Shown: positions 1 to 11,885 of the stretch, in pieces
Numbering within the stretch: position 1 is the stretch's first letter
Layout: each line of letters opens with the position of its first letter
NCBI GenBank assembly: GCA_026874595.1
Contig: CM049311.1
Span: 35,321,176-35,385,175, forward strand
Source of the DNA: Sipunculus nudus
Lineage: Eukaryota > Annelida > Sipuncula > Golfingiida > Sipunculidae
DNA: 64,000 nt
Direction of reading: 5' to 3'
The notes under the pieces: model-generated
Seen by the model: only the letters and a program-made list of their open reading frames with translations
The model's database searches: none
Told to the model about the DNA's origin: nothing
Translations under genes and position numbers: made by a program

Positions 1-1489
1 GAGAGAAAGAAAGAGAAAGATGTTATATAGTATATGTAAACATCATATTTTTAGGGACTTTTTAAAGTAAACGCGCAGAATGTATATGAAGTATTTCCAT
101 ATGATTAAAGGTGCCCATTCACCCATTACCTTTTGAAAAAAAAATTGTGATTTTTTGGCTTCCTCTGCATATATATTAATGATCTAAGGGTAATTTTGGT
201 TGTGAAAAGTTCTGATAAGGCCTTCGTGCAGGATGTGTACTTGTTTATCAACAACATGTTTGTAAACACAGCAATGTCGACAAACGAGAAAATCACGCAT
301 ATATGCGAAGGTAGAAAGGTCACTTATTGCAAAACGCCAATTGCAAAGCCCTTGCTTATCTGACTTTGCTGCCAGGTGCCCTTGTTGAATTTGTTTTGAT
401 TATTTTAGCGGACCCCCACATATTATAAACACGTTGATATAAACAAAAGAAGCAGCCTGTGTACGATGATACCCACGTTTTCTGGCCTATTTTTAAGATT
501 AAAGGGGTTTACGTTTAGTTTATTAAGGTCAGATAGGTTATTGGGCCCCTTTAAATATTTATATCCTGTGATTATCATGGCCATATTGCCTAGAATCAAA
601 GATAATCGTTCATGGTAATTAATTAATGATTTGAAAGATCGTAATATTCTTGCGGTTTAAAACAATTTGTGTGTGTGCAAGTGTTTAAGCCCCTTTAAAA
701 TACACAGAATAAACCAGATATAAACCCCGTAGGGCTCTAAGTATACCAAAATGCAGCCAGATCTGACAGGAAGTATTGACAAGTTTAAAATAGGAAAATG
801 ACTACAAAGTGTCCACCAAAAATAAAATATACATATGTATATATAAATTTTTTTATATAAATAGTCCTGTGCAATTATAGTGTTAAAACATCACTATGGT
901 CTTTCAGATATTATACTTTCCAAATTATTTGCCCTTACAAAAAGGATTAAATTTATTAATTTTGCTTTTAGGTAAGTATTCATTTTTAACAAGTATATTG
1001 CCTTTTTAAAGCATAAAGCATAGACTAAGATTATCTATATACACGTATTATATAAAAGTTTTCTAGCTTTTTTTCATATTAACAGAATATGTTGATTTTT
1101 CTTATAGACAGGCACTGTTATGTTAAGAAATATACAAAAGCAAATAGCTTATATATTCCTCATGCAGCGGTTATACACTTAAGTAGAGTCGTTCCAGATC
1201 TCCTTTCGTTTTAACCGCTGCTGTGTATAGCGAGATTCTCGGGATTTCTACACCAGGGGACAAAAATTGTATGCGAGCATGGTTTCGCATTGTGGACCTG
1301 GGACGATAACCGCTGCCTAAGGAGTGTTACATAACTAATTTGCCCACTTCAGTATCCAGATCATTACTTGATAGGTTAACAAATGACACAACAAAATGTG
1401 GATTCTTTTATGCAAAGCAGGGAAGTAAAAAAAAGTTGTTTTACATACTAAGCGACGAATTTACTCATCCACACTCCAGCTCCATCGTT
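1..1489. other. AT-rich non-coding stretch
   Basis: No ORF with coding character and no convincing exon is seen. The motif ATTGGGCCCCTTTAAA at about 541-556 recurs near 24622 inside the transposon described below. Related inverted forms (TTAAAGGGG near 500, CCCCTTTAAA near 690) suggest ends of an old short repeat here. Confidence 0.5.
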
Positions 1490-1545
1490 TGTCTGTCTGT
1501 CTCTCTGTCTTTCTATCTATGTCTGTATCTCTGTCTCTCTCTCTC

Positions 1546-1592
<47 letters not shown>
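1490..1592. repeat. (CT)n/(CTGT)n then (CA)n microsatellite
   Basis: Pyrimidine-rich CT/CTGT repeats run into about 21 uninterrupted CA units (1551-1592). The plus-strand reading frame across it is a simple repeat of His/Thr and is not a gene. Confidence 0.95.
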
Positions 1593-1596
<4 letters not shown>

Positions 1597-2504
1597 ATAA
1601 ACCGGCGGGTAATATTTTAACATGTGCACCACAGATATTTGCATACAATTTGATCTTTGGGTGTAACCTGTATGAAACGAGGGAAATATGATATTGCATG
1701 AACATTTGTATCCTGGTAAGACTTGACCCGGCTTTCTACAACGGTCCAGTGTTGTGCCATCACTTACAACTAACCATTGGATTTGTTAAAAAAAAATCTG
1801 AACTGTAATGCGCTATCCCCTTGGGAGTGTCATCCATATTACTTAATTCTGGATCTGACAGTAATCGTTTAGCTCAACACTATTTTAATCACATATTAAA
1901 ACAAGAAAAAAATACATGTTACTTATAATCATACCAAGACGTGTCCGACCCAAAGTACCAAAAGACTTTCCAGTCGCAGTATGTAAAAAAAAAGTAAAAA
2001 TGCACCCGATAATAATAAAAAGAATCGAGTCGTGGTTCATTTCAAGTGCACACCTGTTATCTTATCACGTTCAGCAGTTCCCGAATGAAATAAAAAAAAA
2101 ACTTTTTTTTAACTGAGAGAAGTAACACCGTGTTTTCTGTTTCACGTGTTTCTTTTTTTCTCTCAGGGTAAGACACCTTTTGAAATATTTGTGCCATAAT
2201 GGTTGGATACTTTTTCATTTTTTGTTGTTTTTCTTTACCTCGGATACTATGTCAAACATTGGCTTAATATCCCGATGTATCTATGTGAAGTACTTCCCCT
2301 TTAGTTTCTCAGGGGACTGGAAGTAATTACGGACATTTAAGCAAAGTGACAAAACAACATTTTAGAAAAAATAATAAACAACTGACATAAATATTTATCC
2401 AAACTTTACTTTACCAAGATTTTTTAAAAGATTTCTTAAAATACTTTATTCATTTGATCAATAAATAAAAACGTGTATATTTCCCTGGGGACTTAATAAC
2501 TGCT
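1593..2504. other. AT-rich non-coding stretch
   Basis: Only short chance ORFs, several A and T homopolymer runs, and no exon-like GC rise. Nothing further is recognised. Confidence 0.5.
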
Positions 2505-2582
2505 ACTATTTCTACTAATAACACTATTATTTACTATCATCACATCTTTATTATCATATTTTTTTATTATTTTTATTATCAC

Positions 2583-2634
<52 letters not shown>

Positions 2635-2891
2635 ATTATTATAAGCAGTAGATGTAGAAGTGGTATTGGTATTAGCAGTTGTTGTAGTAGTAGTAGTAGT
2701 AGTAGTGGGAGTACATGTAGTAGTAGTTGTTGTTGTGATAGTAGAATAATAATAATAATAATAAAATAATAATAATAATTATAAAAATAATACCAATAAC
2801 AATAAAAATAACAATAACAATAATAAAAATAATAACAATAATAAAAATAACAACAATAATAATAATAATGATGATGATGATGATGATAATA

Positions 2892-2926
<35 letters not shown>

Positions 2927-2965
2927 AATAATAATAATAATAATAATAATAACAGCAACCGGAAA
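2505..2965. repeat. Compound trinucleotide repeat block (ATT, GTA, AAT, GAT)
   Basis: A block of about 460 bp built of successive trinucleotide runs: ATT (about 2583-2630), GTA/GTT (2660-2740), AAT and AAC variants (2745-2870), GAT (2866-2925) and AAT again. The halves are partly complementary, so the block could fold back on itself. Minus-strand ORFs rich in poly-Ile, poly-Leu and poly-Ser across it are translation artefacts of the repeat. Confidence 0.9.
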
Positions 2966-3925
2966 AGTTTTATACAATATTGTGATTCGTTGATTGAGAC
3001 CATCCATATTTGCAGCAGTATTATCATCAAAATCACCTCACCTGACTGGGGCATGATCAAGTCCAAAGCACGGGTTTCTAATCCTCCTTGCTTTTTCTGC
3101 AATAAAATATTGTTTTAACCATGAGCAAGGTGCTTTTAAGCCTTCCAAATCACCAACTTCCGAAATAACCATGCACGCCGCTTGAGAAAATGTGATTAAT
3201 GCTAAGTAATGAAGTAGGTCAATACTGCCAAATTGAGCTATATGTTGGAAGAATAAAAAATAGTATTACTAGTAGTGATCCTAATTAATAACTCAAGTTC
3301 CCGCTCAATCTGTTAGTTATTTTAATAAAGCATATAGATACAATTTCTTACCTTATGAATGGCAGGAGTTTACCTGTTAATAAACCTATCTATAAATAGC
3401 ATTTTTAATATTTGCTTTTGCTGTGGCAGGATATCATATAACAATTCTGAAACAAGTGGTTAGAGGTTAAACTCGGTGTATTTGATTGTTGTTATTCTGT
3501 TATTAACATGACAAACATCTGCTCTCTGTTACAGTACAAACCCAGAGCAGGTCAGATTGGATGGCTATTCGTTTACATCTTCACTTAGGCAGGAACCTGG
3601 GAGTTTCAGGAAAACCGCACAGATAATTATCGAACTGCACCTGGATTTGTAGATTTACTATACGGCTTCGTGATAATAAGAGATTACATCTCTGGCTTTT
3701 TAAAAATTTGTTTCCCGGGCTGAATTACACGCACATATTAATATGGTATGAAAACTTATGAAACCGTTATGTACCTTGGCAATAGTATGGTTTTAAATAT
3801 TTTAAAAATTACCTTTGGGACAGTGAATTTCACTGTACCGTTTTATTTATTAGGGCCCCAGCCATGTTTTTTTCCTAATCTGCAACTTATCAACAACTTC
3901 TTCATTTTATGTATTTTTGCCTACG
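2966..3925. other. Non-coding stretch
   Basis: No supported exon. A slightly less AT-rich patch around 3540-3640 has no frame I would call coding. Confidence 0.45.
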
Positions 3926-3927
3926 CC

Positions 3928-4252
3928 GGAAGGGTATGCGTCCGCTTCTATTAGTGTGTGTATTAATGTGCTTGTTAACAACATAACTCACGCAGTCATC
4001 AAGAGCATCTCATGAAATATGCGGGGCATTTCGGGAAAGAATTGATTAGATGTTGGTGTGCATCCAGCATCTTTTGCATATTCTGGAGTTTAATCAAGGA
4101 ATATTCTGGCTTAGGAATATGGAATCTCTGGGAATTTGGGACAAAAATAAGTGAATGCAGAAAAGGTCAAGGGTGAGGGGGCATCCCTCAATAGCGACTA
4201 TAAGACGGAGGCATTTATGCATTAGGTAGCAGATTTCTAGTTTAGTATTTCT
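3928..4252 (+). mobile_element. Dispersed ~300-bp repeat, family A, copy 1
   Basis: This is one of four copies in the window (others at 4519, 21224 and 63306), all in plus orientation. Shared landmarks in order are GTATGCGT near the start, a GTGTGT stretch, AACATAACTCACGCAGT, a GAATTGATTAGAT block followed by TTGGTGTG and a CCAGCA motif, then GGCGGAGG or a close variant, and a 3' end close to GCAGATTTCTAG. The copies are diverged by many substitutions and indels, so the family is old. It encodes nothing that I recognise and is probably a non-autonomous element. The overall layout recalls a widespread ~300-bp repeat seen in many aquatic animals, but that is from memory and unverified. Confidence 0.7.
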
Positions 4253-4518
4253 TCCACCTTTTTACTTTTTCCTTTAATAGTACACATGTAAAGTATTTTT
4301 CGCGCTCAGCAGCATCAGTGTTTTATACCAATGGCATCAGTGACTTGTCTGCAAGATTGAGCATCAGCTGACTTGAACAGTATTTCTGGTACAGAAAAAA
4401 TATACGAATAACAATCCATAAAAGAATATGAAATATATGAATGCATTGCCTTTGCACTCATTCCTACATCACCCATTAAAAAACAACAACTACAACAACA
4501 ATGAAAGATCCTGAAGCT

Positions 4519-4840
4519 TTTACGCTTTGCGTGTCAACTATAATTGCCTGTGTGTGTGAAGGTGTGTTTGTTCACAACATAAAACACGCAATCATGAACT
4601 AATAAATTTCCAATGCATTTCGCCAATGGGCCTATGAAGAATTGATTAGATTTGTGGTGTGAAAAAGAGGCACACGATCCGAACTCAGGCACGTCATCAA
4701 GGAATATTCACAAATGTAGAGTTACTTATGCACGTATGAACCTGGGAATATGATCCGAATAGGAGGAAGCAACTCCCCCCCCCCACACACACACACATGG
4801 CGGAGGCTTGTATTCCTTAGCATTCAGATTTCTAATCGAA
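4519..4840 (+). mobile_element. Dispersed ~300-bp repeat, family A, copy 2
   Basis: It shows the same landmark order as copy 1: TTTGTTCACAACATAA near the 5' side, GAAGAATTGATTAGAT in the middle, CACGATCCGAA, then ATGGCGGAGGCTTGTATTC and CAGATTTCTA at the 3' end. A C10 run followed by CA repeats (4775-4797) precedes the GGCGGAGG motif, and copy 4 carries a C run in the same place, so the tract belongs to the element. Only about 270 bp separates copies 1 and 2. Confidence 0.75.
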
Positions 4841-5553
4841 ATAAATTTATTATTGGTGTATTAGAATTAAGGTTTTTAATCTTTCTGTTTTATCCAGTTT
4901 GCACTTAAATGACAAACAGGGATGACAAAAAAGGCAGACCACACCAAAAATATGTTTTGTGTAGAGTCACCTCATGTTTTTAGGGATCTCTCTTTTTAGT
5001 GATTCAGTTATTTTGCAAAACCTGCTCTTGCCTCGAACTTTAAAAAATAATCTGTAAAATTAGAATAAAAATTGTAAGACTTATAAAAAAATGCTCTGTA
5101 AAAATAATGGGCACAAAGCTTTAAAAAAAGGCGTCATGTAAAACGTTGTGTTGTTCTTATGTACCATTTGAAGAACCGTAGGATATTTTTGTGTCCGGCC
5201 GGGAAACTGGAAAAATTTTATTTATTTATTGACTGGCATACCTAAAACAAATTATGCTGTCATATTTTGTTGTTTCAGTGTCCGTAAACTAATCAGCCAT
5301 TTTGCTGTGGCCTGAACCGGAAATACAAGGGTCTTTATTGATCATAAGAGCTGTGTGTATCTATATCCGTATGTTATAAATGAGTCCTCTGTTATCACGT
5401 ATGCTATAAATGTACCCACTGTGCCATAGAGTCTAGGGATGATCACGTGGCTCCCCGTACTCATAAAGATCTGTTGCAATTCCCAGTGACTGAAACACCG
5501 GCTACATCTGTTAACACAGATTTGTCTCAAATCGCATATAAGACCACACATAT
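4841..5553. other. AT-rich non-coding stretch
   Basis: Nothing recognised. No splice-flanked open frame. Confidence 0.5.
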
Positions 5554-5959
5554 CAGGGGCGTAGCCAGGATTTACGGAAGTCGGGGTGCTGCGGTCAGCT
5601 CGTCGAATTGGAGGGGGGGGGGGGGTGTGCAACAAATATATATACTTATAAGAAGCAGCAGAGAAATTCAATATCTTTGTAACATTTTATGACTCAAAAC
5701 AAGAGAAAAAGTTCACTTATCAATCATTGTAGAAATAGGGTCCCCAGGATGGATTGCTTTTTAAGTATGAATTAATAAATGCAGATGAAAGTATATACAG
5801 TAATAGAACTTTATGTAAACATAAAAATGACATTTTCTTGCTTTTTTTAAATATTTTCTATTTTCCTACTATTATTTCCTTAGCAGCTATTTACAATCCG
5901 GAAAGTGTTCCCGGGGGGGGGGGGGGGGGGGCTGCGGCACCCCTCTGGCTACGCCCCTG
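5554..5959. mobile_element. Non-autonomous hAT-like element with terminal inverted repeats
   Basis: The left end CAGGGGCGTAGCCAGGATTT (from 5554) is mirrored by TGGCTACGCCCCTG ending at 5959, giving perfect inverted termini of about 14 bp over a 406-bp unit. CAGGGGCG-type ends are typical of hAT-superfamily non-autonomous elements. Homopolymer G runs sit just inside both ends (5613-5625 and 5913-5931). I could not find a matching 8-bp target duplication in the flanks (ACACATAT and CTGTCTGC), so the exact boundaries or the superfamily may be wrong. No transposase is encoded. Confidence 0.7.
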
Positions 5960-6689
5960 CTGTCTGCCAAGATAAAACTGAATTTATGAGTAGGTCCATT
6001 TTGAGATGCAGTCTTCCCATGTCCTGTTGAAAGCAACTCTACAGGTGACATGGTTGGGATGATGTTTTCTATAAATCATCATGAAATCATATACCTAAGG
6101 TTTGCTTTTGGGACTTTATTTTTAAGTAAATAAATACAAGATACTGTATTTACCACACAGTTCTTGTCCGAGTGACGTACACTTCCGGCCAAACACTGTT
6201 TATTGTTTAGGAGAATAAACCTTAACCAACTAGATTTGAGGCACAAAATGTACTGCAGGTTGTCCTGAAAAGCAATTACCTCCTATTATGCATATTCATA
6301 TAAATAGCTCACTTTGAGGAGATGAAAGCTATGGACCTATTTGGATCTATAGCTATCTAGTTTCCATGATCAGCCGACTGTGGCACATAAAGACATTTTT
6401 TCTAGGCATCAGAGTGACACCACATGCCATGTCGAAAACTGCGCTGAAAATCTCGAAGGGGAAACAAATATTTTCGCCATTTTGACAAGGCTATATACTT
6501 TTTGCAAACATGTTGTCGCATCAAATAAACCAAACCCACCATTTTATGTGTTTTTGATAATTTCTAATAACACCCGTTATGTGGTTAAAAGATTTATAGA
6601 AAATTCTACATATCAGTAAATGTTTTTGAATGATAGCTGGAACTCTTGGTCACATATCTCTCGAGGGTTTTGTGATACACAGATTCACT

Positions 6690-6690
<1 letters not shown>
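5960..6690. other. Non-coding stretch
   Basis: Short ORFs only, none with coding character or splice context. Confidence 0.45.
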
Positions 6691-6744
<54 letters not shown>

Positions 6745-6802
6745 AGCTCTCTCGTCAATCAACCGCGTCGCACGAAAACCAACATGGAACTGACTCGAAT
6801 CA

Positions 6803-6848
<46 letters not shown>
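6691..6848. repeat. Two (TA)n microsatellites around a ~60-bp spacer
   Basis: TA runs at about 6691-6740 and 6801-6848 flank a short GC-richer spacer (about 6741-6800). Each run could fold, and the pair could pair with each other. Confidence 0.95.
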
Positions 6849-6850
<2 letters not shown>

Positions 6851-7330
6851 CGTGTTTTCATTTGTATTTACTCATCCCGGACAGACCAATTTTAACATAA
6901 TTGGCTATTTAGAGCCATATCTATGCGCGTAAGCGGTATAACGATATACTATGATCGGTTGCAGTGCAGCTTTCGGCATGACTAATGTCAGGCCACGATT
7001 AGGTACTACCGGTACAATTAGAGTGTCTACTGATTCATATTTTTTTATGAAACCAAGTTTTGCGTCTTTCCATAAATTAATTTCACTTTTTAGTCAAGTA
7101 GCATTGCGTTGTACGAACATTGAAGTATTAAGAATTGTCTATCATACCTTTATGACAGGGCAAAATACAATATATCTAGTTTAAGCCAGTCCTACCAATA
7201 AGATAATCAATGACATTATTCATTGGAAAACATTTTGTTTTGTTACATTTAATTTTTAATTTATTATATGAAACTGGCCGTATACTCTTAATTCAGACAT
7301 TCCAACTGTGACATCCAGTTTTCAGTGTAC
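6849..7330. other. Non-coding stretch
   Basis: A 77-codon plus-strand frame (6951-7184) has no recognisable domain or splice support. Otherwise plain. Confidence 0.4.
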
Positions 7331-7558
7331 GCAAACCGGCAGCCTCAATGAGCGGCTTCGAGTAACTGGCAGAAAAAAAACCTGTCAGAGTTCGATAAGG
7401 GCGGGGGGTTGAGACATGGAAGTACCCCGAGGACAACATCCAGGCGAAAATCTATCTCAGAAGATAGAACGTGCACAGATAGAATGTATCGGCAATGTTT
7501 AAACGAATAACGTTTTGGACCACGCCCAAATATACAAATTATAACAGGTTTCATAAAA
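7331..7558. mobile_element. Dispersed repeat, family B, copy 1
   Basis: It shares an ordered series of motifs with 49181-49384: AGCGG plus TT(C/T)GAG, an A-rich stretch, CCTGTCAG, a GG(C/A)G-rich patch, GGCGA(A/G)AATCT, then TTTTGGACCACGCCCAAAT, CCAAATTATA or ACAAATTATA, and a final AGG(T/A)..CATA. The two copies are clearly diverged and one has internal indels. It has no coding content that I trust: the minus-strand frame contains Phe-Gly-Arg-Gly-Pro-Lys in both copies, which only reflects the conserved DNA motif. The element class is unknown. Confidence 0.65.
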
Positions 7559-8666
7559 GTACTACCTTGCCGTCAGTCAGTCCTCACAATTTTCAGTGTA
7601 GTCGCTGAGACCATAAAAGTAAGCTTCAGTTTATTTTACAAAATAAAATAAAATCATTTGCTCAGAGGGCAAGTGTTTACAGGTGACTTTGATGCATTGG
7701 ATGTATACTGAGCTATCTTATCTTACAGTCGTTATCATAATGTTTTACAATTAATCTAAAACAAGTAAAATCGAAAATGTTGTCCCATCTGATGTACAAG
7801 TTTAGTAAATTTGTATTTAATATTTGTATTGTAAGTTTGTTCAGTAAAGATTTATATTAATCTTAATGCTTCTTATCAAAGCTTCTGATAACAATATTGA
7901 TATTTGCCAGAGTCATTAGTGGAAACATTTTTATTTTAACAGGATGACATAGCAACCGTCAAGGTTTAAGTGTTCTCAAGCATTTAAAATCGTAAACCCT
8001 TCGTCAGAACCATCGATAATCGTAATAATCCCCGTTCCAACCCTTGACTTGCCTATGGAAAATCACTACAGATAATTAGATGAATTAAACCACAGTATCC
8101 ATATGGCTATTAAATGTGCCGAAAGGTCACACCAAGTAATATTTTTTTTTCAAACTTAAGTTTTCGTTTTGAAACAATACATTGTCATCATCATCGCTTC
8201 TTATTATGTCCTCACTCGATCATCCCTCCTCCCATATAATGGACTTCAGTTTTCTATATGAAGTTTTTGTGTATATAGGGGTCTTCTGTTGATTCTAGAT
8301 GTACTGCTTCTTACTCAGCTTGGCCATGCTGTACTGATCGTTACAATATTATTGTTTCTGTTGGTGTATTTGCCGGAGAGGGAAAGTTCATTATACATTT
8401 CACGAGAAGCTTAGGTCTCATCCACAAATACTTAGGTCAGGAGTCTAACTGACTTATTTTGCATACGTAACAAAGGGCTAAATACTATGTAGGTGTATCA
8501 GCAGGATATTATCGACAAAATATAGGAAAGAATGCCATAAAAATTGTTATTTAACTTAAGTTGTGTTTCAACTTTTTTTATTTTTTATAATATTACTAAA
8601 TGCGAATTATAATGTTTCCCTTAAATTTCCCTCAAAGTCTAGAGAATATAATTGTTAATTCACAAA

Positions 8667-8668
<2 letters not shown>
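7559..8668. other. AT-rich non-coding stretch
   Basis: No exon, RNA gene or repeat recognised. Confidence 0.5.

Positions 8669-8720
<52 letters not shown>
8669..8720. repeat. (TA)n microsatellite
   Basis: About 26 uninterrupted TA units, directly abutting the transposon-like end at 8721. Confidence 0.95.
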
Positions 8721-8723
<3 letters not shown>

Positions 8724-8800
8724 TGAAACGCCTCTTAGTCGGGTAATCGAGGGACTTGAAATTTTTGTAGGGATTAGTGGACTCTTCCATGAATGTTACT
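8721..8800 (+). mobile_element. Possible pogo/Tc1-mariner-like transposon end
   Basis: CAGTGAAACGCCTCTTAGTC directly follows a TA dinucleotide. CAGTGAAAC(C/G)xCT-type termini next to TA are typical of pogo/Tigger-related elements, and a similar end (TTTTCACTGTA) is seen in the opposite sense near 61766. No matching right end was found nearby, so this may be a truncated copy. The end at 8800 is arbitrary. Confidence 0.4.
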
Positions 8801-9696
8801 GATGCCTTATATTTTATTTAAATTTACACGCTTTTTACATTCAAATATGCATCTATTATTTTAAACAAAGGTGAAAGAATAATGCAAACCATATTTATTT
8901 ACATTTTATGTAACTCATTTTTTTTTAAATATTATTTAATTTTCTTTAATTCAAAATGAAATATTGACTTCGGCAATCACCTTAATATTATCCACGTACT
9001 TGCTTCACATTCTCCACAAGCAGTCAGTATCAAGGGATTCAATTTGTAAAATTATAATCATTTTGAACATTACCCATGAAAATAGCCCTTTCTGAGCCAA
9101 ACGCTAACTTGGCCGGGTATTTTAAATTGTGAAAATTGATCCCTAACTGTTGTTTATGATAATACAATGATACAAATAACTTTGTGAGTTAACTGATGAA
9201 CCATGTTACACCTCCTTATACTTCATTCATAACTGACAAGAGCTAAAGGGCTTAAAATAAGATTGTTCTGTCAGCAGTTTACCGGTCAGTCCTGATTTAA
9301 TAAATATATGATGTGTACACACTGATTGTGAGGAGAACTTAAATAAACTAGGAAGTCAGTAAAATCTCTCGAATGTATTATTGCATACAACATCGGCCGA
9401 ATCGCGCTGGATGGTTTTAGAAAGACTCCGTAAACAATACAAGTCACATGGTCATCTGTCCGCCTTACTTCGAACCTCAACATTCACGTAACACTCAAAA
9501 CAATTATACATTTGAGAATTTAATTTTCAAACATTTTTACTTTTACAATTATAAAAATCAATTTAATTAATAAATATATTTGGGATGCATGATCACTTAT
9601 CTCTAGTTTCTTAGTTATCTAATGAAAAATTATAACATCCCCGGGACGAATCTCGTTCTATGTATCAACTGTTCCGGTAATGAAGCTTGATGCAGC
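8801..9696. other. AT-rich non-coding stretch
   Basis: Nothing recognised. Could contain the interior of the element whose end is at 8721. Confidence 0.4.
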
Positions 9697-9745
9697 CAAG
9701 TGGCGTACATATATCATCAATATTGGGGGGGGGGGGGGGGGAGGG
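9697..9745. mobile_element. hAT-like terminus followed by a G run
   Basis: CAAGTGGCGTACATATAT leads within about 28 bp into a G17 tract (9725-9741). The arrangement matches the other CAGGGGCG or CAGTGACGG ends in the window that run into poly-G. The opposite end was not found. Confidence 0.35.
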
Positions 9746-11211
9746 GGACTCGCAGACGTGGGAGGGTAATAAAAGTTTGGACAATTTTTTTATAAACACA
9801 TACATATAAACTTGTTCTTTTTTTCCTGGAAATCTATACATTTTCGGAATTAGATACTTCATTTTCCTCTGACCGGAACAGAATGAAATTAAATGAATCT
9901 AGAAAATATGTGAATCACAAAAAAAGTATATCCCTGTTTTATATGGATTTCAAGTATAACCCTGCGTGGTCCCATATGTTAATCAACTAAAGTTTGTGTT
10001 GGGACCCGCGTTTGCAAAATAAGCGTGCATATTGTGCACATTAGCTGTTCCCTGTAGTGACCTGGCTTAATATAGGAAAACATGACCACGCAGTAATTTA
10101 TTTTTATCCTACCCTGATCCGGCGTGGCACTCGAAAACAGGAGGTACGCCGCTACAGGTGAAAAGTATGTCATATCAAGACGCGCACACAGACATATTCC
10201 TAGGGCGTTGTAAAAACATACACATAAAGCAAAAATGACATTTCCCCCTTTATTCAGAAATATATTGTTTCAGGATGTGATCAGCCTGATCAAAGCTTTC
10301 TATCATACATGTTAAATTGATACTATACATACAACTCAACCGAGGTGGCAACATGTTGTGACGTCATGAAGTTTCATCAAATATGTGCAGGCGTGGTAGA
10401 ATAATAAAGTCCATTGCAGTGTTATGAAAGGAGATAAGCCCGAGACCGCGCCAAACACCTCAATGTTGCAGGGATCAAGTTAATATATGGATAATACCAC
10501 AAGTACACCGACATAAATAAAACAAAATACCAAGGAGAAATCAAATATTAAGAAATTTAATAACTTTGCCTGATTTGCTCCACAGTTTTTGTTGAGAGGG
10601 CCAGTGGACCTGGCAATTTCCTACCAAATAACTTGTAGCGTGTCGTACGTGAAGCCATGACGGCGCAGATATGGATCGTTTAACTAAAGTTCCAGCCCGG
10701 AAAGCGGGCGCTTTGTTCAATTGGTTACAAACGTGCTGAGCGCAAGGAACAAGTGTACACGGAGGAAATGAAAGTTGCTATCACGTGACCATGCCTGTAG
10801 GAGTCAGCTCTCGCGGCCTGTGAGAGGAGCTCAGGCCGTCCGTTGTATCCTGTTGCGCAGATAGTCAATCTGAAATGTAAAGTTCGTCGATGAGTTTATA
10901 ACGAGAGCCTGTGTTATCCCAAGATCAACTATCACAGTAAAAATAACGTGAAAATAGCACGAAACTTAAACACCAAGATAACCTACACTTGGGACAATCT
11001 AAACAAAAGTGACTTTTCAATATTTATGTTCACCCTCGAGCATGATCGACTGAAGAAGACAACTGCCGTCTCACGGATGAAAAAAGAAGTCGCAAACATT
11101 CTATTTTTTTAGTTCTTGATCGTTATTTTGGTTTGCACTTGCAATTTTTCTTGTAGATCCCTAACAAACTTGTTTTATATGCTGATGGGAGGTATTTTTC
11201 ACAACACTTAG
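9746..11211. other. Non-coding stretch with a GC-richer patch at 10600-10870
   Basis: The GC-richer patch holds a TCACGTGACC E-box-like palindrome at about 10780 and resembles a promoter or 5' untranslated exon in composition. I see no TATA box, start codon or splice pattern that would decide a gene. The rest is plain AT-rich DNA. Confidence 0.3.
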
Positions 11212-11262
11212 CAGTGACGGATCCAGAAATTAGAATGGGGGGGGGGGGGGGGGGGGGGGAGG
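11212..11262 (+). mobile_element. hAT-like terminus with G23 run
   Basis: CAGTGACGGATCCAGAAATT is followed after a few bases by a G23 run (11237-11259). It is similar to the ends of the element at 18660-18871 (CGGGCGGATCCAGGATT, and its inverted partner). Only one end is visible here. Confidence 0.45.
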
Positions 11263-11279
11263 TGACGCGAGCTAATACT

Positions 11280-11831
11280 GGGTTAGGGGTTGATGGGTGT
11301 TAAGAATAAATATGTTCCTAATTTTGTGTATAATTTTTGTTTGTTTTGTTTATATGTGTGTGTGTGTCCCTACATAATATATTATTTATGCAAAGTTATA
11401 TATCAAATATATATATATTTATATATTTTATCAGGAGCCATGGTTTTTTTGTAAAGGCAATACAGGTACACGTGGAAGGGTATGAGAAAATGAGATTTGT
11501 CTGTTCCTCAACTACTATTCTCTTGATTCTCATTGCATTAGGTTGTCAAACCTATGGGTTAGGGGTTGATGGGTGTTAAGAATAAATATGTTCCTAATTT
11601 TGTGTATAATTTTTGTTTGTTTTGTTTATATGTGTGTGTGTGTCCCTACATAATATATTATTTATGCAAAGTTATATATCAAATATATATATATTTATAT
11701 ATTTTATCAGGAGCCATGGTTTTTTTGTAAAGGCAATACAGGTACACGTGGAAGGGTATGAGAAAATGAGATTTGTCTGTTCCTCAACTACTATTCTCTT
11801 GATTCTCATTGCATTAGGTTGTCAAACCTAT
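11280..11831 (+). repeat. Recent 276-bp tandem duplication
   Basis: Two head-to-tail copies of 276 bp (11280-11555 and 11556-11831) look identical base for base on reading. They diverge only beyond the right-hand border, where copy 2 continues into unique sequence. Each copy holds a GTGTGT run, an AT-rich patch and a short frame starting MRFVCSSTT with a hydrophobic stretch. Identity in otherwise fast-evolving AT-rich DNA implies a very recent event, a polymorphic copy-number variant, or a haplotype-merging error in the assembly. Confidence 0.9.
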
Positions 11832-11885
11832 GGGAGTGGGGTTCACGTGTGGCCGTATTTAAAATTTGAATTTCCTCAAAGTTAG
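11766..11885 (+). CDS. Doubtful 39-codon signal-peptide ORF
   Basis: The frame starts at the internal ATG at 11766 and reads MRFVCSSTTILLILIALGCQ, a good match to a secretory signal (short basic n-region, Ile/Leu core, then a small-residue and Gly boundary), followed by about 16 residues ending ...FEFPQS before a stop at 11885. The duplicated copy upstream (11490-11579) has the same first 23 residues but a different, shorter tail because the duplication border cuts it. It could be the first exon of a small secreted protein, but I see no strong donor nearby and no promoter. A chance frame is quite possible. Confidence 0.2.
   Translation: MRFVCSSTTILLILIALGCQTYGSGVHVWPYLKFEFPQS

Noticed and set aside
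2672-3102. Long minus-strand ORFs rich in Ile, Leu and Ser
   Set aside because: Direct translation of ATT/GAT/TAG trinucleotide microsatellites, with no independent coding signal.
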